Positions 23,070 to 35,500 of a stretch of 64,000 nt of DNA are shown here, piece by piece. The stretch's first letter is position 1, and every line of letters starts with the position of its first letter. The position numbers were made by a program, and so were the translations under genes. The notes beneath the pieces were generated by a model. That model searched no databases. It saw nothing but the letters and a program-made list of their open reading frames with translations, and was not told where the DNA came from. The stretch comes from Trebouxia sp. TZW2008 (Eukaryota > Chlorophyta > Trebouxiophyceae > Trebouxiales > Trebouxiaceae), in NCBI GenBank assembly GCA_002118135.1, contig BDIU01000128.1:521-64520 (forward strand), read 5' to 3'.

Positions 23070-26000
23070 ATGAGATGGTACGCGGTATTGCTGTTGTCTG
23101 TGCTCATGTGCTGCAGCGGCCAGCAGCTTGTGATCGAACCGACTCCCGCAACCGAGTACTGCAAAGCTACAACTTATGGTGTCCCAGGCTTTCGCAGCCA
23201 CAGGGATCTGCTCCCATCGTCGAAAGCGGTCTGGGATGGCGTGCGCAAAGTCGCATTGCAAAACAAGGACGGCACCTGGCTCGCTGGATCCTTTCGTGAC
23301 ACCGGCTCGGAGTTTGTCGTTGTCTTGTTCAACGCGGCGACAGCGCATAAGGAGACCTGGCCCCTTCCAAACCTAGCGCAGACGTTGGCCGACAAGCACG
23401 GCTACAGCTCGCTGGCAGTGGACATTGCCGGTCGAGGCGAGAGCTGCGGGTTTGAGATTGGACCCGACTGCACTTCAGCGGTGATTGACTGCCCCATTCC
23501 TGACAACTATGCACAGCTATTGTCCTCAGCTTTCACCACTTTCTTGCATGCAGCTGGCGGACATGGCTGCCGCAGTATACTTTGTCAACGCTCTTCCTGG
23601 GAGATATTGTGGCGGGCTGTTTGGTAGGTCACTGCTGCATGCTTTGCTGATCTGCCGGTTTGCAGCAGCGAGTCAGGACATGCAGCAGAAGGGCCAAAGT
23701 ATAAGCTTGCTGAATCTGGTGTAGGTCTGAGCTCTGGTGGTACAGCCGCGCTTTTCTATGCAGCCAGAGTCATGGATGTGCCCGCTGTTTTCATGGCAGA
23801 ACCAGACGAAATGAAGATCCTGTCTGGTAAGCTGAGCAGCAGTTCCTGCAGACGCTTGCTGTTATGCTGAAGATACGCTTTATGTTATAGATACAGCTGA
23901 GTTGTTGCACATTGGTGCAATTCTCAAGTGAAGACTTTGGGAGTGGCCATGAATGTGCTCAATGATTGTTCACGTTGCATTCATGTTGTCTTTGATCAGC
24001 TATAGTGCAACAGCTGACCTTTTGCAAGGCATGTGCCATGCAACTACTGATTCCAAGCCATATGCACACATGGTCAAGCAGGTTTGCTGCAAGCAAGCCA
24101 GTCCTTGCTCAAGCACCTGCATAGCATGAGTCACTCACAGCCCAGCACCTCCATGTCTGATGTCATTGACAAGACCACAGAGAGAGTCACGAAGATATGC
24201 CGCAACATTTTGCGCAGTTTTCTGCTGAGCAAATATTTGTGGAGCGAGCTTGTGCTGAAAATACAGCTGGTTGCAGCACTTGATTCATTGATGAGAAGGC
24301 TAGTGGTGAAGTGTCCAAGTGCCGAGAACGGGCGTCTGGAATTAAAATCACAGCCCACAACAGAGTGCTGAGCTGTCCATTGTTCCAGACAGGCTGAGCC
24401 AACGTGTTGATGCAAAGTGCTGTTGACTGCAGGCTTCATTGATGAGAAGGCTGGTGGCGAGGTGGCCAAGCGCCTAGAACGGGCATCTGAGATTGAGATC
24501 ACAGCCCCCAACAATGCTGACCGCTTGATCATGACCAGACAGGTCTGCTGCATGCACTGTGCAAACATGAAATGAAAAAAGCAAACAAAAGGAGAGTTGA
24601 TGCCATTTTGCACCATAGTGAGAGCCTGTATGCGTAGACTGAGCCCCAGAACCATTCGTGGAATGCCCTATCTCCTTTCAACGCAGTCATCATGTGTTGT
24701 TGCTTTCTGCAGCTGTTGATGCTGATCAGCTCCTGATTTTTGCAATATTGTCTTGCTCAGTCGTGCCTTAACTCATTGCAATGGCCCCTTTGTTGCAAAA
24801 TTAGAATTTTAAGAATTTGATGAGAACTGATTGCACTGGCATGCATCTCAGATCAAAACTTGACAACAGTCTGAATGTGGCATGCAGAGTTTGCAAAAGG
24901 TACTGTCCACTGATCTGCAAGAGCTAGTGTCCGCCATTCCAGCGGACTTGCACTTGCGATGGTACACTGCTGAGCATGGGGTAAGCACTTCTGGACCTGA
25001 GAAGTATGCTATGCGTTTCATGACATGTCACTATGCTTCACATTGCTGAGCATGGGGTGAGCACATGCACTGTAAACTTTTGGATGTGACAGTGCATGCT
25101 GGTGGTCACTTTTTTGCAGTGAAAATGCATGCTGCGTGCAGAATGACCTGCAGTGGTGATCTTTTTGGCTCATCATCGTGTCCTGCTGCTGCCATGCATG
25201 TCTGCAAATGTGTACATGCTGTGTGTGGACTGACCTGCAGTGTGATCACTTGCTTTTGCTGACAAGTGATCTGCTGCTGCTGCTGTGCATTTATGCACAT
25301 GTTCCTGAGGCTTGCCTGTTGATAGCGTTCACAGCAGGTTCTGTTTGCTACTCTGCAGAGCAGGGCCTCGTATCTTGTGTGTGATGCAGTTGTGTCTGTG
25401 TGCAGAGCTCCCTCACTAGCGAAATGCGCGCCCTATCTTTTAGTCACACCACTCACTTTCACCATCGACACTTCCCAGAAGCACGTCATGATTTCATGAT
25501 TCAGCATCCCCAAGATTTCTTGGACGGTGTGACAGCAGACATGGCAGCAGAGGCTTCTGAGCAAGCTCATGCTCTTGATTTCATCAAACGGCATCCGCAG
25601 CCGCAGCAGTTTGCGCCAAACTCAAGCCCAGATTATGAAGCAGCGCATCAACATAGGCGGCTGTCACAGCATGAGCTGCGGCAGCAGCGGCGGCAGGCCA
25701 TGCCTAAGCATATCTACATTAGTAATGACTACCGGTCTAGTCATGACTCAGGTGGGTGCTTATTCATGCTTGATTGCAGTGCCATTGTTCATGTCACAGC
25801 ATGAGCTGCGGCAGCAGCGGCGGCAGGCTAGGCCTAAGCACATGTAGATTAGTAATGAATTCCGGTCTAGTCATGACTCAGGTGAGTATTGAGTGATGCG
25901 TCATACCTGTCGCCAATGGCAAGTCAGCAGCCAATGCTCAAGACATCTACATTCGTATACATCACATTACAGCTCCAGTGATGAAGGTGGGTGCTGACTC

Positions 26001-29000
26001 ACGGCTCAATGCATTAAATTGCTGCTGTGATGCAGTAGTACTGTTCATGTCACTGCATGAGCTGCGGCAACAGTAGCAGCAGGCCACACCTAAGCATATT
26101 TACATCAACAGTTACGGATCCAGTCACAATGCAGGTATGTGCTTGGTTGTGCTTCAATGCATTATGTTATTGATGTCATGCAGTGCTGATGTTTGCGTCA
26201 CAGCACTAGCTGCGGCAGCAGCGGCGGCAGGCCATGCCTAAGCACATCTACACTCATAATGGTTACAGGTCTAATCATGACTCAGGTGAGTGATTAAGTA
26301 CGCTTTACTGCAATGATATTGTTGTCAAGTCAACTTTCATAGAATGCTCAAGCCTGTGTGCTTATGCATCAGCAGCAGTAGTATGGTGAAGGGCGCCTGC
26401 AAAAGCAAGCCAAAAGCAATGTACCAACAAGCAACAAGTGCAGCAAAAGTGTCCATGGGTGACTCTAGTGGTTGTGGCACTTCAGGATTCCAAGCTGCCG
26501 AACTGTTTTTTGCATTTGCAGCTTGAATCGTTAAATGACAGAGGCCCCGCCCATGATCAGAGGAGGACAAATTGGCAAAATTTGTCCTTCTCACCTGCGC
26601 ATCAAAATGTTGTACGATGTGACATGGTCATTGCTGCAGCACTGGGTATGGTTGCTTGCCTAGGTTTCACACATGCCACAGCAAACCTGTTTGGGAGCTG
26701 GAAAGCATGTGGATGCTCATGCTCAATTTTAAGCCGTAGAAAGCGCTAACAATGGATATGAAATTTGACACAGACTGTGATGTTGCATTGCAGGTCTTGT
26801 GAATCCTGCAGCAGTGTGGTTGGAGGGGTACGGATGGATGATGATTGTAATGCATTACAAGGGTTGCTTTGGGTCAGATTGCCCTCTGCAGGTCAGCCTC
26901 GCAACTTTGTTTTTTTGTTTTTTCCGTTCTCGGTCAGAAGCGTCAATTTGACTCCTGATTTCCTATTTCATTATTGAGCCTGAAGACAGCAGGGGCATGC
27001 TGCAAATCCGCCCAACTAGGTCCCAGACTATCTGGCATGCATGCACATGGCTAGTGTTGATGCATTGTGATTGTGCATCTGATGTATTTCTCTGAGTCCG
27101 CCTTGATTTGACTCTGATTTTCTGTTTCTTTCCTAAGCTGAATGACATCAAGGGCATGCTGCAAACCTGCCCAACTAGGTTCCAGACTGTCTGGCATGCA
27201 CTCAGCCAGTGTACACTATGGTTGTGCACTTTGCTGCTGTCTTGCTTTGGACAGAGTGAATTTGGGCAGATCCACCAATCATTTGCTCTGGTATGCTTGT
27301 TGTGTATCCTGCATTGTCGCTGCAGACATGCCTTCACACATGAGTGGCTGTGCGTGTTTTGACTTGCGCATTGATCAAATGCCTTCAGCATACGTGTCCG
27401 GACTGCCTCAATGTCCTTCTGACATGCGTGGCATGCATATGGCTTGCAAGTGAAAGCTTGGTACTGAAAGTCACTGATGTGTCAGGTGTTGTTCACATCA
27501 TGTGCATGTGTGCAGACTGAGCAGGCCTTCATGCTGCCGTTCTTAGCACAGATGGGCTTTGCAGAAGGTTCCTACTCACAGGGCCCAGCTTGACTAGTCA
27601 AAGTCACTGCTACTCTTTGCCAAGTCTTTGTCAAGTCATGTTTGCCTGTGCAGACTGAGAGAGCGTTCACGCCACCGCTGTTAGCAAGAATGGGTTTTGC
27701 AGAGGAACCCAACCCACGTAACATCACGCAACCCAGCATGACCAGCTTCAACCAGCAGTCCTGGGACGCTGTGACTGAAGAGGTGTCAGCACATCCTGTT
27801 GGCGGTCTCCGCTGTACATCTTTCAGGTAGGCTTATGTTCTAGCAACATTTGCAAAAGCAGTAGTAAGCAAAGATAACAGCAAGCTTCAGCAAGCGACCC
27901 TGGGACGCTGTGATTGAGGAGGTGTCAGCACATCCTGTTGGTGGTCTCCGCTTCACCTTTTTCAGGTTAGCTGTGTGGTGATGACAGCATCAATTGTGAA
28001 AGTTGTAGTAGGCAATGTCGTCAACAGCATACTGCTGGTACTGACAACATTCTTGAGGAGGTTTTGGCACGTCCTGTTGGCGGGCTCCGCTTGACCTCTT
28101 TCAAGTGGGCCCATGGGACAGCATCATCTTGCTACCAGGACGATGATCAGAAGTAGTCATAGCCACAACAAGTTTACCAGTGACTAGTGGCATTACCCTT
28201 AGAATGACTATCAACCAGGCAAACAACTGGTAAGGACAGTACTTGCCCTAGTCTTGTGCAGTAGTGCAGGAAAACATGACAACAAAGCTATCAACAACAA
28301 ATGCTGTACATCCCGACGTGTTGGGTAAGTGTGAATTCATGTCCTCTCAGCATTGTGTTGGCCGGAATCTATAAATGTTTTTCTGGCGCGTTTCAGGCAC
28401 CAGTGCTTTTGAGCTAAACTTTCCAGCACCCAGTGTACTCAGGCAGGATGCATGATTGTTAATCAGCTGAGCCGGTCTTATGCAGTTCATCAGTACAGCT
28501 GTTTAAAGTGAACTCAGCGCTTGAGCTTCAATGACTGTTGTGTTCCTGTGTATGCAGGCCGTTTGTATATCAGGGACAGCTGCATGTATCATATGCCTTG
28601 GGAATTTTTGACAAGGCACACCACTTCGGCTTTCTTGCTTGAGCTTATACCTTGCCCATATCAATTGGGCTTTTGTGACTGTTGTGACGATGCTGTTGCA
28701 GGCCATTTGTACATCAGCGACAGCTGCATGTATCACATGCCTTGGAACTTATTGTTAAGTTCATCACTTGAGCTTTTTGCATTGAGCCCATCAAGAAATT
28801 TCCTATGGTCCTTGTGGTGGTGCTGTTGCAGGTCATTTGCATATCAGGGACAGCTGCATGTATCATACGCCTTGGAACTTATTGTTAAGGTCCAAAAATT
28901 AATGTATTGGTGTGTTTGCAGGCCATTTGTATATCAAGGACAGCTGCATGTATCATACGCCTTGGAAATTTTCGACAAGGCCCTCGAGGTCAATTCAGAG

Positions 29001-29756
29001 ACCCGCAGTGACAAGCATAAGATACGGTTCCAAGGCACAGGGTTTGCTCGCCTGGACCTGCAAACCCTACAGCTCCATAGCTTGGCAGCTTTTGCCCAGC
29101 CATTAATTCCCAGACGTGAATTTCCCTGCTGTGACAAAAACTGGGGCGTGTTTGAAGTCTGGGCCGAACTGTACATCTTCTACACTCTTCTTCCGTGCTT
29201 GACGATCTTCAAACTGGATCAGAGTCAAGACACAGGTGCCTCTTTTGTGTATGCATCATGCCTCAATGACGATGTCGGCGCTTGGATTTCTGACTCGGCC
29301 AATCTGGAGATGCGGGATGTGAGAATCAGCGGCCATCCAACAGTGTGGTCTGACTACCCCCAGACGCTGCTGGTGCTGGTGCATCATAACTGGCGAAAGC
29401 ATGGTGGGTCGAAACATTGGGCTGTGTTGCTTGAGTTTGACCCCCGGTGGCGCAGTTTCACAGTCACTGCAGTATCCAAGGAACCTGTCCTAGACCACGA
29501 GGAATACTATTTGTACAATGAGGCAGTTCAGAACGTCATAGCAGTTGGCAGCTATCATCTTTCAGGCGGGCATCTGAGAATCCTGTATGGTGATGGTGAC
29601 AAATACTCAGCTTTTGCTGATGTCAGCACAGCCAGCATTGAATGGCTGAATTTAAACTCGACTTCGGCATCTGAATGGACAGAAGGTTTGAATGTAGCTT
29701 TAGGTGATAGGGTCAACAGCATAACCTACACTGAGTATGAGAGCTTGGTATGGTAA
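23070..29756 (+). CDS. Secreted alpha/beta hydrolase fused to a five-bladed beta-propeller, glycosidase-like domain
   Basis: Exons: 23070-23480, 23554-23623, 23725-23826, 24433-24542, 24888-24980, 25406-25751, 26794-26891, 27138 to about 27200-27290, 27654-27826, 28922-29756. It starts with a clear signal peptide (MRWYAVLLLSVLMCC). The first six exons give an alpha/beta hydrolase: VDIAGRGES loop, nucleophile elbow GLSSGG across an exon join, and His-rich FSHTTHFHHRHFPEA where the catalytic His is expected. The last four give NPAAVW, RPFVYQGQLHVSYAL, CDKNWGVFE, VHHNW and HWAVLLEFDP, the pattern of five-bladed beta-propeller glycosidase/phosphorylase families (GH43/GH130-like). The phase-1 end of the sixth exon (25751) joins the two-base start of the seventh (26794), so one protein is likely; otherwise there are two adjacent genes. 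The end of the eighth exon is unresolved. Substrate unknown; an extracellular or cell-wall carbohydrate is a guess. Confidence 0.55.
24272..24375 (+). repeat. Upstream echo of the 24433 exon
   Basis: The segment reads TTCATTGATGAGAAGGCTAGTGG and continues through CGAGAACGGGCGTCTGGAAT, matching most of exon 24433-24542 with several indels. It lies ~160 bp upstream of the real exon. Long antisense open frames over the two copies are shadows. Confidence 0.85.
25668..26295 (+). repeat. Array of downstream echoes of the 25406-25751 exon end
   Basis: The real exon end (CAGCATGAGCTGCGGCAGCAG to GACTCAG with donor GTGGG) is followed by copies at about 25795-25885, 25945-25990 (partial), 26050-26137 and 26200-26287. 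Each ends in a GTGAGT, GTGGGT or GTATGT donor. The copies carry in-frame stops such as TAG after CAC, so they are decayed decoys. Spacing is about 100-150 bp. Confidence 0.9.
26938..27215 (+). repeat. ~170-bp tandem repeat covering the 27138 exon start
   Basis: Positions 26938-27040 and 27105-27210 are two copies of the same block: TTTGACTC, GGGCATGCTGCAAA, CCGCCCAACTAGGT, CCAGACT.TCTGGCATG. The second includes the AAG acceptor at 27135-27137. The first lacks a good acceptor and is an upstream echo. Confidence 0.85.
27515..27595 (+). repeat. Upstream echo of the 27654 exon
   Basis: A CAG acceptor followed by ACTGAGCAGGCCTTCATGC and ATGGGCTTTGCAGAAG matches the first ~65 bp of exon 27654-27826, about 137 bp upstream. 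Confidence 0.8.
27880..28115 (+). repeat. Downstream echoes of the 27654-27826 exon end
   Basis: Two copies of the exon's last ~80 bp (CCTGGGACGCTGTGA, GAGGTGTCAGCACATCCTG, GGTCTCCGCT, TTTTTCAG plus donor) lie at 27886-27966 and 28050-28110. The first keeps a GTTAGC donor. Confidence 0.9.
28548..28985 (+). repeat. Upstream echoes of the last hydrolase exon (28922)
   Basis: Three copies of acceptor plus exon head lie at about 28556, 28700 and 28831, ahead of the real start at 28922. Each has a GCAG acceptor, then TTTGTATATCAGGGACAGC and CATGTATCATA-GCCTTGG. All four acceptors look usable, but only the last continues into the 835-bp exon. Confidence 0.92.
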
Positions 29757-30615
29757 TAAAAGAAACCAAATATTATTTAGGGCTTGAGAGCAGTGAGGGT
29801 TTGTTTGGCACCATAGATGTGCTGATGCCCAATGACAGCTTGAAATTTGCCCAGCAACTTGATGAGTCATTTGTGTTTTCGCTGTTTGCTCATATTTCGT
29901 TTTCCCCCTTTGCAGGATGCTAGCTTTGCTTTGGTGGATTCAAGTTTGTGCAGCGCGCACCAGCCTTCAAGAACATTAATTTGCTGTGATCATGACAATT
30001 GCTGAATGCATGACGCACACACTTGTTTAAGCTGTGCCAGTTTAGCTTTGTGTCGTTAGGTCCAAGGAATGCAGCCTGCTTGCTCATATATGATTCTGAC
30101 CCTTGAATTTCGATGCGCATGATTAGAGATTCAAGTCGCAACTCAATGCGCTTTGGGTGTGACTGTGAGGCCATATATGGGCCGGTAGTGACCAGACTTA
30201 CCGTGTTGTCCCCTAATGTAAAGCGTCCAATATCAGTTGCACCTCATGCCGTGCACACCTACACAAATACTTCATACAGCTGGCAAGCATTGATCTGTTC
30301 GATTTTAACTTTGTTTCATGTCAGTCTGCTCTGAGGTGTAAAGCAACACTTGTTTCCAACATCCAAAGTTTGAACGCAACAACATGCGATTCACAGCATC
30401 ACCGCCTGATGCGCTCATGGAATCACGCTGTGTGCATGCAGTCGGCAATTGTAGTGTTTGTCACTTGCCAACTTGCCATGTAGCGAGCACATCTACCAAT
30501 ACAGCTGCAACCACAACATGCTAATAATCTGCAGCACAACAAACTACAAAACACCATTCTCAAGGCAGCTTTCAAGCCAGCTGTTTACACAACATACACA
30601 ACTGATGTTGCACAG
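29757..30615. other. Intergenic, convergent 3' flanks
   Basis: No further exon is visible between the + strand hydrolase gene and the - strand gene ending at 30616. TTACA at 30585-30589 (TGTAA on the - strand) lies 27 bp beyond the latter's stop. Confidence 0.4.
30585..30589 (-). promoter_or_regulatory. Candidate poly(A) signal TGTAA for the 31747-30616 gene
   Basis: TGTAA read on the - strand, 27 bp after the stop codon. The position fits a chlorophyte 3' UTR, though a short one. Confidence 0.35.
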
Positions 30616-31747
30616 CTATCGCTGCTGTCTGCTTTCAACTTGCTCAACTGCACTACCTAACAACAGCTTGGAGTAGAACTTATGCATAGTCACAGGCCAA
30701 GAGACAACTTGCTGATTCTTTTCTGCAGTAACTTTGCCTGCAGGCGAAACATGCCAATACGCTGAGCCAAACATCAGCTTGACACTTTTGCCATTCAAAT
30801 CTTCATCTGGGCTAGTCTGATGTTCTGAATGCAATGATGTGCTTGTGTCTGCAGAACCTAGACCAATCTGTGTCATTGCTGATTGCCAGAACGTTGGTCC
30901 TGAATCTGATTGTTGCCGCCCAGATGTGCTTGCTTCTGGCAATTCAGATGTATGATTTGAACCACTGCTGCTGCTGCCATAGCCGACCCACGACTTGGCC
31001 TTTTCCCAGTAAGATTCCTCACTGCTGGAAAGCTGCTGAGGCGGCTGCTGGGGCGCATTATGACTACCCAAGCCGACCCATCCCTTGAATGTTTCCCAGT
31101 ACGACTCATCCTCGAGATCAAGTGGGCGCATTGCAGGTGGTTTAAGGACTGACGGTGCTATTCCTAGCCAGGTGTAACCAGCAGTGATTTCGCCAGTTTT
31201 GCGCTCAGAAAGCCACCGTAACAGCAATTCCTTGTCTGTTCTCTCGGCAACTTCAAACGCACTGATTCTGAAGCCTGGCTGGAGGTCTGAGGACTCAATC
31301 TGTGCGTCAGTGAGGCTATCTGGCACTCTGAATAGCTTCATAGCCCCCCGCTCTAATTTGAAGACTGGGCTGGTGAGAAAGGAATGGGCATATGTCAGCA
31401 TCAGATCTTCGGGATTTTTGCATGAGATTCGCGACAACGTCTCCTTCGGCACTGTGACCTTGAAGCAGTCTTGGTACGGCTGAGTCTCGTAAGTCGCTGA
31501 CTGCAGCAACGACAAGCAGGGTTAAAGATGGCAAGCACTTATATGCTAGGTCTCAGCAAAACGTCTGGCATACCGGTCTTTTGCCGTCGGTTCCGAACAT
31601 CCTTGCCTTAGCAAGCAATGTGTTTGCAGGCAAGCTGACCTCCTCGACACGTAGAGCTGGCGATACATAGTAGTAGCCGATTGCTGCACCAGTCACAATC
31701 AGTCCCGCGGTTTGCGTGCGTTTGATCCACAATGGTATCACCGACAT
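30616..31747 (-). CDS. Membrane-anchored DUF2867-like protein
   Basis: Two exons, 31747-31574 and 31500-30616, separated by a 73-bp GT-AG intron, joined in phase 0 (352 codons). One transmembrane segment near residues 13-29 (AGLIVTGAAIGYYYV) follows a short basic N-terminus. The middle region (SFLTSPVFKLERGAMKLFR, then GFRISAFEVAERTDKELLLRW and TAGYTWLGI) resembles DUF2867 family proteins; this is a recalled pattern and not a search result. The C-terminal half has three degenerate W-rich repeats of the form (E/G)(S/T)(Y/F)W(E/Q), about six variable residues, then VG or IG and (L/Y)GS, separated by Ser/Pro/Gln-rich linkers. Function unknown. Confidence 0.65.
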
Positions 31748-32586
31748 CGCAGACGTCAGTGTCAGATCAGCCTGTCATCGTTCAGTCCCGACGATGCCCT
31801 CAAGTCGCGCTTTGTTGTCGTGCAGAAGTTTGCATGCAGCTGTGCAGGCTGACGCGGAACGCAATTCGCATGGCGTATCTGCAGACATGCAGACAATGCA
31901 GCAACAGTAGCAGCTGCCAATGCTGACGGTCCATGCATGTGTATTGAGTCTAGCGGTGGTCAGTGTCGACAAACCTTCTAGATCTCTTCCTGTGACACAA
32001 GAATTCATCTCAGTCTACGGACCCTATTGTTCTCCAGCAATGCATCAACGCTTAAGGGGCATCATTTACCAGTCCACCTTGCTGTTGTAAACTGCTTATG
32101 GCTGATGTCTCAGATTTCGCATGTTGGCAAAATATATGCTTGAACGCAGTACATGCAGTCTGCATTATCAGAGTCACCAGCACGAGCAATGCATGAGATC
32201 ACCAAGAAAGTCACATTACATCAGATGTGTGCTTGTACAGCTATTACTTGTATGAGGAGGAAAAAGCCTGCGACCCAAGTCGAGGTTCTGAAGTGCAGAA
32301 CAGAACTGCCTAGTAAGAAATGCTAGCAGCACAGAATATGGCACAAACTGATGGTGAGTATGGTGACTGAAGCAAGTTTGCCTTGCAAGAAAATTCAGAT
32401 ATGTTCTTATTCAGCACCAAAATTGTGACGCTGCAGGCAAGTCCTGACTTTACAACCTAATATTATGAAATCAAAAGGAAACGGCAGCAATTACTATCAC
32501 ATGTTACTTGACCGCATGGCATCAGCAGAGCATGATTTTCTGATTAAAAGCATGCTTGCAGACCCATTTGTGACAAAAAATTGCAG
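31748..32586. other. Intergenic
   Basis: Promoter of the DUF2867-like gene and 3' flank of the SPOC gene. I see no further exon. TTACA at 32450-32454 is a TGTAA on the - strand about 135 bp beyond the SPOC gene stop. Confidence 0.4.
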
Positions 32587-35500
32587 CTAATTGTCTGAAA
32601 GCATGAACCCAACAACATGCAGTGCACGGTGCTTGTCATAGTATGGAACAAGTGTGACTGTACAGTGTTGCAGCTTGCATATTGCCACAACATTTCCCTG
32701 TGCCAGCATTTGCAGCTTTCCCAACTGCTTTTCAGACAGGAAATCCAGTCTGCACCGCATCACAAAATGCCTGCCCAACTTCACATCTTTCTGAGTTGCT
32801 AGACTAGTCACAAATAGTGTGGGTGGTAACTGCTCAAGGTACTTTTTGGGTATCAGAGCAGTCATGTAGAACAACTCCACAGTGCTTGACCCCAACTTGT
32901 GTTTTACTTTTCCGCTCCATAGCGTGGTTTGCAGCGAACCCTGGTCCAGCTCAGCACTAACAGCAGACTGCAATTGTGCCTCATTTCGCGTAGGGTCTGC
33001 CAGATTGCGGCCACTGGGGCTGACCTCTGGCAGGGGGTCCAGCTTGAGGGGGGGTATGTGCATGGGTAGCTGCACCAGGGGTGGGGGGGTTGAGAGGGGT
33101 AGGGTGGGGAAGCTGAGGGGGCTCAAGTGGCCTGAGATGGGGGGACCCACAACACTAGCAAATATCTGTGGATTTTCTCCAAGCGCCCCTGCAGAATTGA
33201 CCAGATACGTCAGCATCTCATCAGCATCTCGTGAATAAACCTAATTGCCTTCAAGTGTCACTAGCATACACCTGAGGGTTGAGGGTTTGCAGACGCCCGT
33301 GCAGGAAAACATTCAGAAGATCTTATGTTAGACAGAGCCAAATGAAACACAACTAAATGCAGCAACTGGTGCAGGTCTTGGGCCACGCACACCCGGCACC
33401 TGTGCAAGCATGTGAATTTGTAATCCTTGATGAGTCAGATGGTCATCTGCTTCTGGGTACAGCACAGAAAGCCTCAGGCAATAATACGCATCAGCAAGCA
33501 CACAGAAATATCTGTGGCGTGGGCAATTGCAGCATGCAACAGCATTCTTGGTGCAACAGGATTTGCAGGTTCACAAAACATCAATAGCTGCTGATGTCAA
33601 GATGGATCAATGTTTTGATGTTTGCTTTGAAAGCACAGTGACAAAGCAGGAACAGCTTCAGGCAAACTGTGAGCATCAGCAAACACACGGAGGCATCTGT
33701 GATGTTGGCCAGGTCATTAAGAATCACAACATAGTTGCTCCTGTATGTTCACTAATGCTCACAATTTGACACTCTTTCTGTTGGTCTTTTATCTTGTCTG
33801 TCTGGCGCCAGAACTGGCCTACTTGGAAGCACAGCACCAACTAGTCCAGCACATTAGATTTGGCTACAATACAGCATGCAGCAAGCTTGCTGGCACGCAA
33901 CAGCTTTGCTGGTGCAACAGCAACATCACAACTCAACTGATGTGATATCAGCTTAGCACTAGGCTACAGTGAATGCTTGCAATTTGTAGCATGTTGGTGA
34001 GAACATGTGCAACACTGTCTGTGGTGTGTGCGACCTGGATGCTGCATGCTGCAACATATGGCAATGAAGACGATGCACAACGCAACTGGCAGACACCATT
34101 TGTGACTCACTTGCAAGCCCACTGTCGCTCTGATGCAACCCTGACTCAGCAGCCTGAGCTTTGAGTCTCTGAGCTGAGTCAGCTGACAAGGTAATTGACA
34201 CTGTGGCTGGCTTTTCATTGTTGGCAGTGGGGCTGCTGCTAGCGGCCCTGTTGACAGCAGGAGATGCCCCATTGCCGTTCTGGGATGCCCTGACAGCTGC
34301 TGAATGCTGTTTTAAATTTCCACCTGCCTCCTGAGAGGCTCTTCTGTCCAGCTTACTGCCTGATGCCCCTGCGTCATCAGTGACCAAAGTCATAGATTGA
34401 CCACCACTTATAAATCAGTTCACAGAAATCAGTTCACAGGGAAACGGATACAGAAAGCTGCTGAACATTTGTTAGTCTGAAGGCCTGGACAAGTAATCAC
34501 TGAATACGCATTCAATCAAAGAAATTGAGAATTGCTCTGGATTGATGGGCGACTCTCCACAGATGCCAAACAGCAGGAATGCCAGAATGCTGGCGCACAA
34601 CTGTTCAGTCTTCGGCACTCCTTTGCAAAGGCTACTTTGCCAGGCAACATGCGCAGACCTTGATATACAAACACTGACACATATGTATGGCTGCTAAGCA
34701 CAGCAGCAATTATCAATCTTGGGATATGCTGCTGTGCTTTGCAGAGGAGGGTTACTCAAGCAAACACTTGCTCCAAGCCTGACATGCGTAACTTGGCTGT
34801 AACAGTGCCCTTACACATGTGATGTCGAAGGCAGATGCACTTCTCACGGGAAAGTGAGATTCAGATCAGCCAAAAACAACATATGGCTGAGCGCACAGTC
34901 ACTCACCGCAAACAATGTCATGCCCTGAAAGACATACACAGCTGGTGTGGCAAAGACAATCAAGCACCCTGTGCATGGGTGCGGGCTCATGCCCAGCACC
35001 AAAACTGTCAGCTCCTACCCGAGGTCCAGGCATGAGATTGTGATCACACATATGCCGAGCACGACAGCAGAACTGTCAGGTCCTACCTGAGGTCCAGCCA
35101 TGAGATTGTCATCACACACATGCCGAGCACGACAGCAGAACTGTCAGGTCCTACCTGAGGTCCAGGCATGAGATTGTGATCACACATATGCCGAGCACAA
35201 CATCAGAACTGTCAGCTCCTACCCGAGGTCCAGCCATGAGATTGTCATCACACATACGCAACAGTATACAGAAAGCATGCCTGCCACAGCTCCATGCACT
35301 GCAGCTGGCTGCTGCCCTGCACTGCTCCTTTGTCTAAGCATGTATGCACAAATGCACTTAAGATAAGGCACAGACAAAAGCAGATAGATACACAGGTTTG
35401 CTGTGACTTGTAGCTGGCTGCTGCCCAACAGCAGCATCAGAGGAACCTGCCTTGATCAAGCGTATGTCCCCAAATGCTGTTAAACACCATGTTGCACCAA

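Noticed and set aside
24131..24655. 174-codon - strand open frame
   Set aside because: It is antisense to a hydrolase exon and its upstream echo; the duplicated phrases in the translation come from the DNA duplication.
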